DNA of 64,000 bases, taken from positions 248,001 to 312,000 of the forward strand of contig NZ_CP059165.1 in the NCBI RefSeq assembly GCF_013466425.1. Direction: 5' to 3'. This document shows positions 27,868-36,214 of the stretch, in pieces. Origin of the DNA: Mycobacterium vicinigordonae. Lineage in GTDB: Bacteria; Actinomycetota; Actinomycetes; Mycobacteriales; Mycobacteriaceae. A program made the translations under genes and the position numbers. Within the stretch, counting starts at the first letter, position 1; each line of letters begins with the position of its first letter. Under the pieces are notes generated by a model. That model ran no database searches. It was given only the letters and a program-made list of their open reading frames with translations, and had not been told where the DNA came from.

Positions 27868-28845
27868 CTAAGTCGAGGAACGGACGACAACCCGGGCGAT
27901 ATCGGTGATATCTGGCGACGGCGGAGCTGGGTAGCCCAGCCGCTCGTAGATTGCGGCGATCGCGGCATCGGCGACCGCGCGTGGATCGAACTGCACGCTG
28001 GTCAGCGGGGGAGTGCTGACCACGCCCATGGGGCTGGCGTCGACGCCGATCACGGCCAGATCCCGGGGGCAGCGCAGCCGCGCCTGATGGATGCCATACA
28101 GAACCAGGCAGGCGATGTCGTCGCTTTGCGCGCACACCGCCGTCACGCCGTCGCGGACCCACTCCGTCACTACTTCGGCGGCGTTCTCCACGGTGATGGT
28201 GGCCACCCGAACCGGCGGCAGGTCGCGGGTCTGCGCTGCGCGGGAGACGCCCTCGAACCAGTAGTCACCCAACGGGCGCCACCTGGCGACCCCGCCGTAC
28301 GCGAAGGCAATCTGCCGGTGACCGCGCGACATCAGGTGCGCGACCCGCATCTCACCGACGGCCAGGTGGGGATCACCGAGCGCGGGCAGGCTGCCGATGT
28401 CGATGTGCGGGATTCCTGCCGTCTTGACCGCGGCCGCGGCGGCATCGCTTAGCGGAAACAGGCTCGCGATCGCGACCGGATCGAGGTTTTCGATCGCGTC
28501 GACCACGTGGTGGTCGTCCTCGGTCTCGAAGATCTGCACCTGCAGCAAACCGAGCCGGGCCAGCTCTGTCGTCATCCGACTGCCCGCCTGCATCGGCATG
28601 TCGCCGACCGCCACATACGGGACCACGTAGAGCACGACACCGCTCTTGCCGCGGGCGAGGTTACGCGCGGCAAGGTTGGGCCGGTAGCCCAATAGTTTGG
28701 CGGCGCGGTTGACGGCGTCGCGGGTCTGCGGCGAGATCCGCCGACCCTCGGCGTTGTTTAGCACATAGCTGACCGTGGCTGTCGAGACATCCGCCAAACG
28801 GGCCACGTCGGCTGTCGTGGGTCGCACGCTTCCGGGCCCGGCCAT
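27868..28845 (-). CDS. LacI-family transcriptional regulator
   Basis: A 325-residue LacI repressor. Residues about 8-60 are the HTH with hinge helix (TTADVARLADVSTATVSYVL, then ISPQTRDAVNRAAKLLGYRPN and LAARNLARGKSG). The rest is a periplasmic-binding-protein-like effector domain. It sits 116 bases upstream of the aldehyde dehydrogenase on the same strand, with a matching operator between them. It is divergent from the amidohydrolase operon, which it might also regulate. The effector is probably a pathway intermediate rather than a sugar, judging by context. Confidence 0.92.
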   Translation of the reverse strand: MAGPGSVRPTTADVARLADVSTATVSYVLNNAEGRRISPQTRDAVNRAAKLLGYRPNLAARNLARGKSGVVLYVVPYVAVGDMPMQAGSRMTTELARLGLLQVQIFETEDDHHVVDAIENLDPVAIASLFPLSDAAAAAVKTAGIPHIDIGSLPALGDPHLAVGEMRVAHLMSRGHRQIAFAYGGVARWRPLGDYWFEGVSRAAQTRDLPPVRVATITVENAAEVVTEWVRDGVTAVCAQSDDIACLVLYGIHQARLRCPRDLAVIGVDASPMGVVSTPPLTSVQFDPRAVADAAIAAIYERLGYPAPPSPDITDIARVVVRSST

Positions 28846-29111
28846 GCCTCATGGTGGCACGGGTGCCACGCGCGGCAAAGAGCAGCAGCGCGCTAGCCGG
28901 TTGGCTTGCCGTCTGTGCCAGTGAGACTAATAGTCATCTAGTGGCACTGCGATACGTCGGATGTCTACGGCTGCCCAGTCGTCGGTCTAGCGCTGTTAGC
29001 AGTCGATATTCGCGTCGCGATCGGCGATCTCACGGGTATCTCGCGGCGTTGACCTGTGACACAAATCCATGTCTACTAGTCCGTGAACCGATCGGCATGG
29101 GAGCGCGTGCA

Positions 29112-30464
29112 ATGAACAAGGACGAGCTGATCCTGGTCAGCGTCGACGACCACATCGCCGAACCGGCCGATATGTTCGACGCGCACGTGCCGGCCAAGTA
29201 CAAAGACCTCGCGCCGAGGGTGGTGGTCGAACCTGACGGGGTCCAGCAGTGGTACTACGGCGCCATCCGTGGACGCAACATGGGGCTCAACGCCGTTGCC
29301 GGCAAGCCGCGCGAGATGTACAACGTCGACGCCTCGCGTTACGACGAGATGCGGCCTGGCTGCTTCAACGTCGACGAGCGAGTGCGCGACATGAATGCGG
29401 GCGGGCAGCTGGCCGGTCTGAATTTCCCGAACTTCACCGGGTTCTCGGGGCAGGTGCTCAACCAGGGGCCCGATCGCGACGTGAACCTGGTGATGATCAA
29501 GGCCTATAACGACTGGCACATCGACGAATGGTGTGCTGCCTACCCGGGCAGATTCATTCCCTGCGGCATCCTGCCGCTCTACGACGTGGCTGAGGCGGCC
29601 AAGGAAGTAAAACGCTTGGCGGCCAAGGACTGTCACGCCGTGACGTTCTCAGAGAATCCGGAAGCGCTGCAGATGCCCAGCATCCACACCAAGTACTGGT
29701 ACCCGTTGTTCGAGGCGGTCTGCGACGCCAAGACCGTGCTGTGCACTCACGTCGGATCGGCGTCGCGTTCGCCGATGGTGTCCACGGACGCACCGGCCAG
29801 TGTGATGATGACGGCGTCGTCGATGATGAGCATGTTCACCTTCACCGAGCTGATCTGGGCCGAATTCTGGTGCGACTTCCCAGAATTGAAGTTCTCGCTC
29901 ACCGAGGGTGACATCGGGTGGATGCCATACTTTCTGTGGCGGGCCGAGCACGTCTACAAGCGCCACTCCGGTTGGACACTGGCCAAGTTCCCGCCCGGCT
30001 ACGCCGGCCCGATCGATGTGTTCAAGCGGCACTTCTACACTTGCTTCATCAGCGACAAGGTCGGCGTGCGCAACATGGACTGGTACAACGAGGACATGGT
30101 GTGCTGGGAGTCCGACTTCCCGCATTCGGACAGCAACTGGCCGTTCGCGCCCGAGGACGTCATCGAGACTATGGGACATCTGGACGACGCCGTGATCAAC
30201 AAGATCACCCACGAAAACGCTATGGCCGCATACTCGTTCGACCCCTTCCGGCACATACCCACCGACCACGCCCGGGCCGGTTACCTGCGCAGTCAAGCGA
30301 CCGACGTGGACGTGGTGACGCACGTTGGCCGCGAGGCAAGTCAACGTGACCGCGACGCCTGGACCCGCATGACCACGTTCGCGCTGCAGGCACAGAGTGT
30401 CGCGGCCCCTGTGACGGTGGAAGCCGGCGGCATCGCCGGGCGCGTCACCACGCTTGGTAACTAA
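29112..30464 (+). CDS. Amidohydrolase-2 family metal-dependent hydrolase
   Basis: A 450-residue TIM-barrel protein of the amidohydrolase_2 (PF04909) family, whose members include ACMSD-like decarboxylases and hydrolases of CoA or aromatic compounds. Metal-site segments seen are SVDDHIAEPADMF (N-terminal), CTHVGSASRS (about residue 215) and CWESDFPHSDSNWPF (about 335). ATG 29112 is chosen because GGGAGC lies 7 bases upstream and it begins MNKDELILVS; ATG 29097 is an alternative. It is the first gene of a tightly packed operon, with the CoA-transferase start only 2 bases after its stop. The reaction is not determined. Confidence 0.88.
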   Translation: MNKDELILVSVDDHIAEPADMFDAHVPAKYKDLAPRVVVEPDGVQQWYYGAIRGRNMGLNAVAGKPREMYNVDASRYDEMRPGCFNVDERVRDMNAGGQLAGLNFPNFTGFSGQVLNQGPDRDVNLVMIKAYNDWHIDEWCAAYPGRFIPCGILPLYDVAEAAKEVKRLAAKDCHAVTFSENPEALQMPSIHTKYWYPLFEAVCDAKTVLCTHVGSASRSPMVSTDAPASVMMTASSMMSMFTFTELIWAEFWCDFPELKFSLTEGDIGWMPYFLWRAEHVYKRHSGWTLAKFPPGYAGPIDVFKRHFYTCFISDKVGVRNMDWYNEDMVCWESDFPHSDSNWPFAPEDVIETMGHLDDAVINKITHENAMAAYSFDPFRHIPTDHARAGYLRSQATDVDVVTHVGREASQRDRDAWTRMTTFALQAQSVAAPVTVEAGGIAGRVTTLGN

Positions 30465-30466
30465 AC

Positions 30467-32809
30467 GTGGCAGTCGAGGCGCCGTTTGCCGGCTGGCGGG
30501 TGCTGGAATTGTCCAATGGCATCGCCGCGGCCTACGCCGCCAAGATGTTCACCGACGCGGGCGCCGACGTGGTGAAAGTCGAATCCGCACAAGGTGATCG
30601 GCTGCGAGGATGGTCCGCCGGCGGAGGGCCGCCGGGCGCGTTGTTCGGTTATCTGGCTGCGGGCAAGCGCTCGGTGCTCGATCGCGACGAGTCGGAGGTC
30701 GCGGCGCTGCTGGCCGGGGCTGACGTGGTGTTCAGCGACCTGACCGACGGTTGGGCGCTGGACGGGCTGGCCGCGCGGACCAGCCAATCGGCGGTGGTCG
30801 TCGCTGTGACGCCGTTCGGGACAACCGGGCCCTATGTTGACGAACAACTGGTCGCCAACGAGTTCATCCTGCAGGCACTGTGCGGGTCGACGGCCGGGCG
30901 TGGGTGGCCGGATGACGCGCCGGTGCAGGCGGGCGCGCGATTGGGTGAGTGGCTGGCGGGTACCTTCGCCGCCGCCGTCGGCGCGGCAACTGCGCGCCAC
31001 GCCGCCCGTGGTGGGTGCGGAGAAGTGGTCGACGTCTCGACCTACGAGGCCATGGCGATCGCGATGGGCGGACTTCCGGCCATGTCGGCCAGCGTGTTGG
31101 GTGCGGATTCGCTGTTGGGGTCCCGAAGTTTGGAACTGCCCTCGATTGTTCCTACCGCCGACGGCATGGTCGGTTTCTGCACCATCACCGCGCAGCAATT
31201 CCAGGACTTTCTGGTGCTCATCGAGCGGGACGACCTGATCGACGATCCCGAACTGGCGACGTTCGACGGACGAATCGCGCGCCGCGACGAGTTTCTCGAC
31301 ATGGTCACCCAGTGGACCAGCACCCGTACCACCCAACAGATCGTCGATCTGGCCGTGGCGTTTCGAATTCCAGTGGCCCCCATCGCAACCCCGGCCACCT
31401 TGCCCAGAATCGATCACTTCGTGCAGCGGGGCGTGTTCGTCGAGTCCGAGCTGGGCGTGATGCAGCCCCGGGTCCCCTACCGCGGCGAGGCCATCGCGAC
31501 CAGAGTGCCTGGTAGCCCCCCCGACCTCGGCGCCGACACCGGTCGAGTGAAGTGGCCACCACGCCCCGATCGGCTCGAATCCGTTAACTCCCAATCTCTC
31601 CCGCTTTCGGGTATCCGGGTGACGGACCTGACGGCGTTCTGGGCCGGGCCGGTCGCCACCCAGTTCCTCGGCAGCCTGGGCGCCGACGTCATCAAGGTAG
31701 AGGGCGTGCGGCGACCCGATGGCATGAGGTTCTCGGCTGGTCGCCCGCCCAGCTGGGACCAATGGTGGGAATGGGGCCCGGTATTCCTGTGCAGCAATAA
31801 CAACAAGCGGGGCATCAGTGTCGAACTGGGCACCGATGGCGGACGGTCCGTGGCCTTGGACCTGATATCGGCAAGTGATCTAGTGATGGAGAACTTCTCA
31901 CCGCGAGTGATGGGCAACTTCGGACTGGAATGGGAAGCGGTGCGTGCCGCCAACCCGAGCGCTGTGATGGTGCGGATGCCGGCATTCGGCCTGGACGGGC
32001 CGTGGCGCGACCGGGTCGGTTTCGCGCAGACAATGGAACAGGCGACCGGCATGGCGTGGATGACCGGTCACGCGGACGGCCCGCCGCTGATTCCGCGCGG
32101 AGTGTGCGACCCCATCGCGGGGTTGCATGCTGCGTTCGCCGCCGTGGCCGGACTCGTGATCAGGGACCGCGACCACGTCGGCGTACATGTCGAGTCCACG
32201 ATGGTGGAGTCCGCCCTGAACGTAGCCGCCGAAATGCTGGCGGAATACTCGCGCAACGGAATTGAGCTGCGCCGCCAGGGAAATCGCGGGCCCGGGGCAA
32301 GCCCACAGGGTGTGTACCGATGCCAGGGTGATGACGAGTGGGTCGCTCTGGCGGCCCTCGACGACGACGCCCGCACCGCGCTAAGCCGACTGGTTGGCAG
32401 ACCAGACGCAGATCCCGGCGAATCCTGGTGGCGAGACCGTGCTGATGAACTCGACAAGTTGATTGAGGACTGGGCGGCGGGTCACACCGTTGCTCAGGCG
32501 GTGCGGCAACTGCGGTCTGCCGGGGTAGCCGCGGCGCCGCTGGTCGCGGCGGCCGGACTGCTCACCGACCCGCAGCTGCTGGCTCGCGGCTTCTGGGAAC
32601 GGGTCGAGCATCCGGTCGCGGGGTCGTTTCTGTGCACTGGAATGCCTTTCGAGTTCGTCGGCAAGCCCAGGCGCTGGCTGCGCCGGGTGTCTCCGCTCTA
32701 CGGCCAACATACGCACGAGGTGCTGGTCGGCGTATTAGGTTATGAGCAAGGTGATTTGACGCGACTGTTGGAACGCGGAATCACCGCCGCCCGGCCGGCG
32801 GGGTTGTGA
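30467..32809 (+). CDS. Tandem family III CoA-transferase (CaiB/BaiF) fusion
   Basis: A 780-residue protein with two family III CoA-transferase domains: about 1-375 (WRVLELSNGIAAAYAAKMF, GADVVKVES) and about 380-780 (IRVTDLTAFWAGPVATQFL, GADVIKVEG). These enzymes move CoA between carboxylates or racemise alpha-methylacyl-CoA, normally as interlocked dimers; the fusion puts two halves in one chain, as in Rv1866 (similar length). In the first half the catalytic Asp region reads VVDVSTYEAM; in the second it reads VHVESTMVES, with Glu near that position. The start is GTG 30467. It is translationally close to the amidohydrolase and the small gene after it. Confidence 0.88.
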   Translation: MAVEAPFAGWRVLELSNGIAAAYAAKMFTDAGADVVKVESAQGDRLRGWSAGGGPPGALFGYLAAGKRSVLDRDESEVAALLAGADVVFSDLTDGWALDGLAARTSQSAVVVAVTPFGTTGPYVDEQLVANEFILQALCGSTAGRGWPDDAPVQAGARLGEWLAGTFAAAVGAATARHAARGGCGEVVDVSTYEAMAIAMGGLPAMSASVLGADSLLGSRSLELPSIVPTADGMVGFCTITAQQFQDFLVLIERDDLIDDPELATFDGRIARRDEFLDMVTQWTSTRTTQQIVDLAVAFRIPVAPIATPATLPRIDHFVQRGVFVESELGVMQPRVPYRGEAIATRVPGSPPDLGADTGRVKWPPRPDRLESVNSQSLPLSGIRVTDLTAFWAGPVATQFLGSLGADVIKVEGVRRPDGMRFSAGRPPSWDQWWEWGPVFLCSNNNKRGISVELGTDGGRSVALDLISASDLVMENFSPRVMGNFGLEWEAVRAANPSAVMVRMPAFGLDGPWRDRVGFAQTMEQATGMAWMTGHADGPPLIPRGVCDPIAGLHAAFAAVAGLVIRDRDHVGVHVESTMVESALNVAAEMLAEYSRNGIELRRQGNRGPGASPQGVYRCQGDDEWVALAALDDDARTALSRLVGRPDADPGESWWRDRADELDKLIEDWAAGHTVAQAVRQLRSAGVAAAPLVAAAGLLTDPQLLARGFWERVEHPVAGSFLCTGMPFEFVGKPRRWLRRVSPLYGQHTHEVLVGVLGYEQGDLTRLLERGITAARPAGL

Positions 32810-32810
32810 A

Positions 32811-33140
32811 ATGGCCGTCTCCCTCTGCGTACCTCCGCGGTCCGGTGAGCTGTGCGCCCCGGTGCGCTTCCTGCTGCGCCAGGACTCGTTAGTAATGGAA
32901 CTAACTGCGCGTCATCGCATTATCGGTGTCGAGTGGGATGCCGCGGAGAATGCGGTGGCGATGGTCGTCGAGATCACCGACCCTCAGACCGCGCGACCGG
33001 TGGACGTGCGGATCGACGTCGTCGACGCCGGGGCGTTACCGCCCGATGCCCGGTGCACCACGATCGGCCGGATAGTGCGTGAAGGGAACGAATACGACGT
33101 CGTCGGAACCTACCTCGGCGTTGTCGCGGACGAAAACTAG
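32811..33140 (+). CDS. Small conserved-looking protein of unknown function
   Basis: A 109-residue frame beginning one base after the CoA-transferase stop; ATG 32895 (MELTARHRIIGVEWD, 81 residues) is a plausible alternative start. I recognise no family. The body has alternating hydrophobic and charged residues (VEWDAAENAVAMVVEITDP, RPVDVRIDVVDAG, YDVVGTYLGVV) suggesting a small all-beta fold. There is no signal or membrane segment. Its place inside a compact operon, between a CoA-transferase and an Ltp2-like protein, implies an accessory role in the same pathway. Confidence 0.65.
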   Translation: MAVSLCVPPRSGELCAPVRFLLRQDSLVMELTARHRIIGVEWDAAENAVAMVVEITDPQTARPVDVRIDVVDAGALPPDARCTTIGRIVREGNEYDVVGTYLGVVADEN

Positions 33141-33155
33141 GGGAAAGAGGTCGAT

Positions 33156-34328
33156 TTGAGCGCGAACAAGCGCACCGCGGCGATAGTAGGGGTGTACAAC
33201 ACCGCGCAGGGTCGGCGACTCGACGGCCAAACCAGCCGAGGGCTGGCCATCGAAGCCATCCGTGGGGCGCTCGAGGACGCCGGCCTGGGCCTCGACGACG
33301 TGGACGGAATCAGCGCCAGCCCAATGTCGACCGCGCTGATCTACGACCTGCGCATCGGTCCGGCCTGGCAAGGAATGGGCTTCGGCGTCGGCATGATCAC
33401 CGAGGCGGCCACCGCGATCGAACACGGCATGGCCGATGTTGTCGTGCTTGTCGCCGCGCAGGCCGGCGAATATCGCGACCACGAGGCGACCGCGCCCTGG
33501 ACGCGGCCGGAGAACGAATTCGTCGCGCCCTGGGGTATGTTCACCACCGCGGAGTTCGCGCTCGTCGCCCGCCGCCACATGCACGTCTACGGCACCACGC
33601 GCGAGCAGCTGTCGATGGTGGCCGCCACCATCCGCAATAACGGGTCACGCAACCCGGAAGCCGTTTACCACCAACGTGGTCCGTTCACTGCGGACGACAT
33701 CACCGCCTCCCGGCTCATCGCCGAGCCCTTCCATCTGCTCGATTGCGCTACCACTTCGGAGGGCGGTTGCGCGCTGGTGGTGGCGAACCTTGCGACGGTC
33801 GGCGAGAAGGCCACGACGACGCGTCAACCCGTCTACATCCTGGGCAGTGGCGCGGACTTTCACGGCCCGTCCTATCAGCACCCGCCGGCCTGGGACTTGT
33901 CCGGGCGTCGCCGCGATCTCGTGAACGGCGTGGTGGGTCGTCGCGCCGCCGGCCGTGCGTTCGATCACGCCGGACTGCGCCGGGAGGACGTGGACGTACT
34001 GGAGCTCTATGACCCGTTCTCGTTCGAGATCATTCGCCAGTTGGAAGCATTCGGGTTCTGCGGCGAGGGCGAGGGCGGGCCGTTCGTCGCAGACGGTCAC
34101 ATTGCTATCGACGGCAGTCATCCCATCACCACCGACGGAGGAACCATGTCCTTCAGCCATGCCGGGGCAAATCCGCAGATGATGCAGCGCGCGGTCCGGG
34201 CGGTGCAGCAGTTGCGGGGCGAGGCCGGCGACCTGCAAGTCCCGAATGCTCGTATTGCGTTGTGTAGCAACGGGGGAGCGGGCGCCCTGTTCACGACGGT
34301 GCTGCTCCTGGGAGACGAGCCGAGATGA
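33156..34328 (+). CDS. Thiolase-superfamily lipid-transfer/aldolase protein (Ltp2-like), second copy
   Basis: A 390-residue thiolase-fold protein starting at TTG 33156 with GGGGAAAGAGG just upstream. As in the first copy, the nucleophilic Cys of thiolases is absent (the loop reads WQGMGFGVGMITEAAT). The Ltp2-type segment is LELYDPFSFEIIRQLEAFGF (about 280-299), and the C-terminal CSNGGAGALFTT glycine loop is kept. It overlaps the following DUF35 gene by ATGA, the arrangement of obligate two-subunit aldolases or acyltransferases. It shares only moderate similarity with the product at 24.7 kb, so the two pairs probably act on different intermediates. Confidence 0.88.
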   Translation: MSANKRTAAIVGVYNTAQGRRLDGQTSRGLAIEAIRGALEDAGLGLDDVDGISASPMSTALIYDLRIGPAWQGMGFGVGMITEAATAIEHGMADVVVLVAAQAGEYRDHEATAPWTRPENEFVAPWGMFTTAEFALVARRHMHVYGTTREQLSMVAATIRNNGSRNPEAVYHQRGPFTADDITASRLIAEPFHLLDCATTSEGGCALVVANLATVGEKATTTRQPVYILGSGADFHGPSYQHPPAWDLSGRRRDLVNGVVGRRAAGRAFDHAGLRREDVDVLELYDPFSFEIIRQLEAFGFCGEGEGGPFVADGHIAIDGSHPITTDGGTMSFSHAGANPQMMQRAVRAVQQLRGEAGDLQVPNARIALCSNGGAGALFTTVLLLGDEPR

Positions 34329-34756
34329 CTTCGGAAAGCTTGCGGCCACAGTCCGGGCCGGTACCGTACGCGAGCAGTGCGGTCAGTGGCGAGTTCTGGG
34401 CGGGCTGCCGATCCCGCGAGCTGCGCTACCAACGGTGCCCGGTGTGTGGTGTGGCCAACTTTCCGCCGACCGAATATTGTCGCGAGTGCCTCTCGGGCGA
34501 GCTGCAGTGGGCTCAAAGTGGCGGAGTCGGCGAGGTCTACAGCTGGACGGTGGTGCACCGGCCCGTCACCGCGGAGTTCGAACCACCCTACGCGCCAGCA
34601 ATTGTCACCCTCGATGAGGGTTATCAGATGCTGACCAACATCATCGGCATCGCCCCGGAGCGGCTGGCGATTGGGATGCGGGTGACGGTGGACTTTCACC
34701 CCGTCGACTCCGATGTGACGCTGCCGTACTTTCGACCTTGCCCCAAGCCAGAGTGA
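34325..34756 (+). CDS. DUF35 zinc-ribbon OB-fold protein, aldolase partner
   Basis: A 143-residue DUF35 protein with an intact zinc ribbon: CPVC (about 38-41) and CREC (about 52-55), followed by the OB fold (GEVYSWTVVHRPVTAEF, LAIGMRVTVDFHPV). ATG 34325 overlaps the preceding stop as ATGA. It should bind the preceding Ltp2-like protein and position the acyl-CoA. This contrasts with the ribbon-less DUF35 protein at 25.9 kb. Its own stop overlaps the PadR start as GTGA. Confidence 0.92.
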   Translation: MTSESLRPQSGPVPYASSAVSGEFWAGCRSRELRYQRCPVCGVANFPPTEYCRECLSGELQWAQSGGVGEVYSWTVVHRPVTAEFEPPYAPAIVTLDEGYQMLTNIIGIAPERLAIGMRVTVDFHPVDSDVTLPYFRPCPKPE

Positions 34757-35442
34757 GCCCGGCCCGCACTGCCGGCGGGCTGCCGGTCACCGCATACCTG
34801 GTGCTGGGTGTGCTCGCGGCCACCGACGAGCAGCTCACCGCCGGCGAGATAAAGATGCGCGCCGAGCTGTCTGTCGGACATTTCTATTGGTCGCCATCGG
34901 TCAGCCACGTGCGACGCGAGCTCAGCAAGTTGCTGGAAAGGTCAATGGTCAGCGAGATCGAGACCCGGCCGGGCAAGCGGACCATCACCATGTACGAAAC
35001 CACCGATGTTGGGCGGGATGCGTTGCGGCGCTGGGTGCAGCACTTTCCTGGAGAAGACCAGGTAGTCATAAAACATCCCGTCATCCTGCGAACCTGGCTT
35101 GCCCGCGGCGAGGACCCGGACCGGCTGATCGACACGCTGGACCGTCATCTCGCAGCCACTCGCGCTCGGCTGGATGAGGCGTTGTGGTCGCGGCAGAGGT
35201 CCCGCGAGGTGGGCATCGTGGACGACCCCGACCAGCGCTACTCGTTCGCCGTGCTGGACTACGCGATCCGCGGGTTGTACGCGGAGATCTCCAACATCGC
35301 GCAGCTGCGCGACGAGATCGCGGTCGGCACAACGCGAGATCCGGTGCGGCGGGTTCGACGGCCCAAAGGGCGGATCCGGCGGCGCGGCGGTTCCGCGCGT
35401 TCAGGCGCCGAGCATGACCAGGCCGCCGTCGACGGCGAGTAG
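34753..35442 (+). CDS. PadR-family transcriptional regulator
   Basis: A 229-residue regulator from GTG 34753, which overlaps the DUF35 stop as GTGA; a TTG at 34738 is a less likely start. The winged HTH covers about 14-95 (AYLVLGVLAATDEQLTAGEI, FYWSPSVSHVRRELSKLLE, RTITMYETTDVGRDAL). The C-terminal helical domain (about 105-195) resembles Vir-like PadR dimerisation regions. As the last gene of the operon it probably senses a pathway compound and represses the operon by feedback. Its last 42 bases overlap the convergent SDR gene. Confidence 0.88.
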   Translation: MSPARTAGGLPVTAYLVLGVLAATDEQLTAGEIKMRAELSVGHFYWSPSVSHVRRELSKLLERSMVSEIETRPGKRTITMYETTDVGRDALRRWVQHFPGEDQVVIKHPVILRTWLARGEDPDRLIDTLDRHLAATRARLDEALWSRQRSREVGIVDDPDQRYSFAVLDYAIRGLYAEISNIAQLRDEIAVGTTRDPVRRVRRPKGRIRRRGGSARSGAEHDQAAVDGE

Positions 35443-36159
35443 CTGGCCGGTGATGAACCCCGATCCAGGTCCGGATAGAAACACCAGCATCGGCCCCAGG
35501 TCGCGGGACGGGTCGCCCAGTGCACCGCCGAGCGGGATCCGGGTTTGGAGTTGCTGGTCGATGAGCGCACCGGCGTCCGGGCCGAGGAAGTCGCGCAGCC
35601 GATCGGCTCCGGGGGTTTGCACCGCCGGTGCCAGCGCGTTGACGGTGATCTTTTCCGATGCCCAGGCCTGAGCCGCCGACCGGGTCCATGCCTGCACTGC
35701 GCCCTTGGTGGCTGCGTAGACCGCCGAGATCGGGCTGCCCATAACGGCTTCGGAGGAACCGAAGTTGATGATCCGGCCGCCCTTGCCCTTCATCACCGCG
35801 TAGGCGGCCTGGTTGGTGAGGATGGTCGACTTGACGTTGGTATCCAGCAGGAATGAGATGTCCTCGGGCTCGATGTGTCCCGGAATCCCGGGCTGCCATA
35901 GACCAGCGGCGTTCACCAAAACATCCAGCCCGCCCAGGTTTTCGGCAGCTTGCTGCACCGTCGCCGTGACAGTGGCGGCGTCGCGCACATCGCACTGCAG
36001 CCACGACGCCGGCAGGTCCTGCGGCGGCGCGGTCTGATGATAGGTGGCCGCTACCTGTGCCCCGGCCTCGTTGAGTGCGGCGACCGCGGCCGCGCCGATA
36101 CCGGTCGCCGCACCCGTGACCAAGATCCGCCGTCCGTGCAAAGTTGTCGTGTCTCCCAC
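35401..36159 (-). CDS. Short-chain dehydrogenase/reductase
   Basis: A 252-residue classical SDR. Cofactor motif VTGAATGIGAAAVAAL (about 14-29), NAAG near 86, catalytic Ser in NFGSSEAVMG and YAATK (Tyr-x3-Lys, about 155-159), and a C-terminal LLAVDGGLVMLGA. NAD(P)-dependent oxidation or reduction of an alcohol/ketone is expected. It is divergent from the dipeptidase-like gene with 55 bases between starts. Its 3' end overlaps the PadR gene on the other strand. No substrate can be assigned. Confidence 0.92.
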   Translation of the reverse strand: MGDTTTLHGRRILVTGAATGIGAAAVAALNEAGAQVAATYHQTAPPQDLPASWLQCDVRDAATVTATVQQAAENLGGLDVLVNAAGLWQPGIPGHIEPEDISFLLDTNVKSTILTNQAAYAVMKGKGGRIINFGSSEAVMGSPISAVYAATKGAVQAWTRSAAQAWASEKITVNALAPAVQTPGADRLRDFLGPDAGALIDQQLQTRIPLGGALGDPSRDLGPMLVFLSGPGSGFITGQLLAVDGGLVMLGA

Positions 36160-36214
36160 GAGGAAACGCTAACCGGAGACTTCGAGCTGCTGTGCCCCGG
36201 CTGGGGCAGTATCG

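Noticed and set aside
28925..28935. GACTA-A-TAGTC palindrome upstream of the amidohydrolase operon
   Set aside because: Short and not clearly tied to a regulator; a faint likeness to the 19053-19075 site is not strong enough to claim an operator.
30461..31762. 433-codon minus-strand frame opposite the double CoA-transferase
   Set aside because: The plus strand encodes two family III CoA-transferase domains; the reverse frame has no domain.
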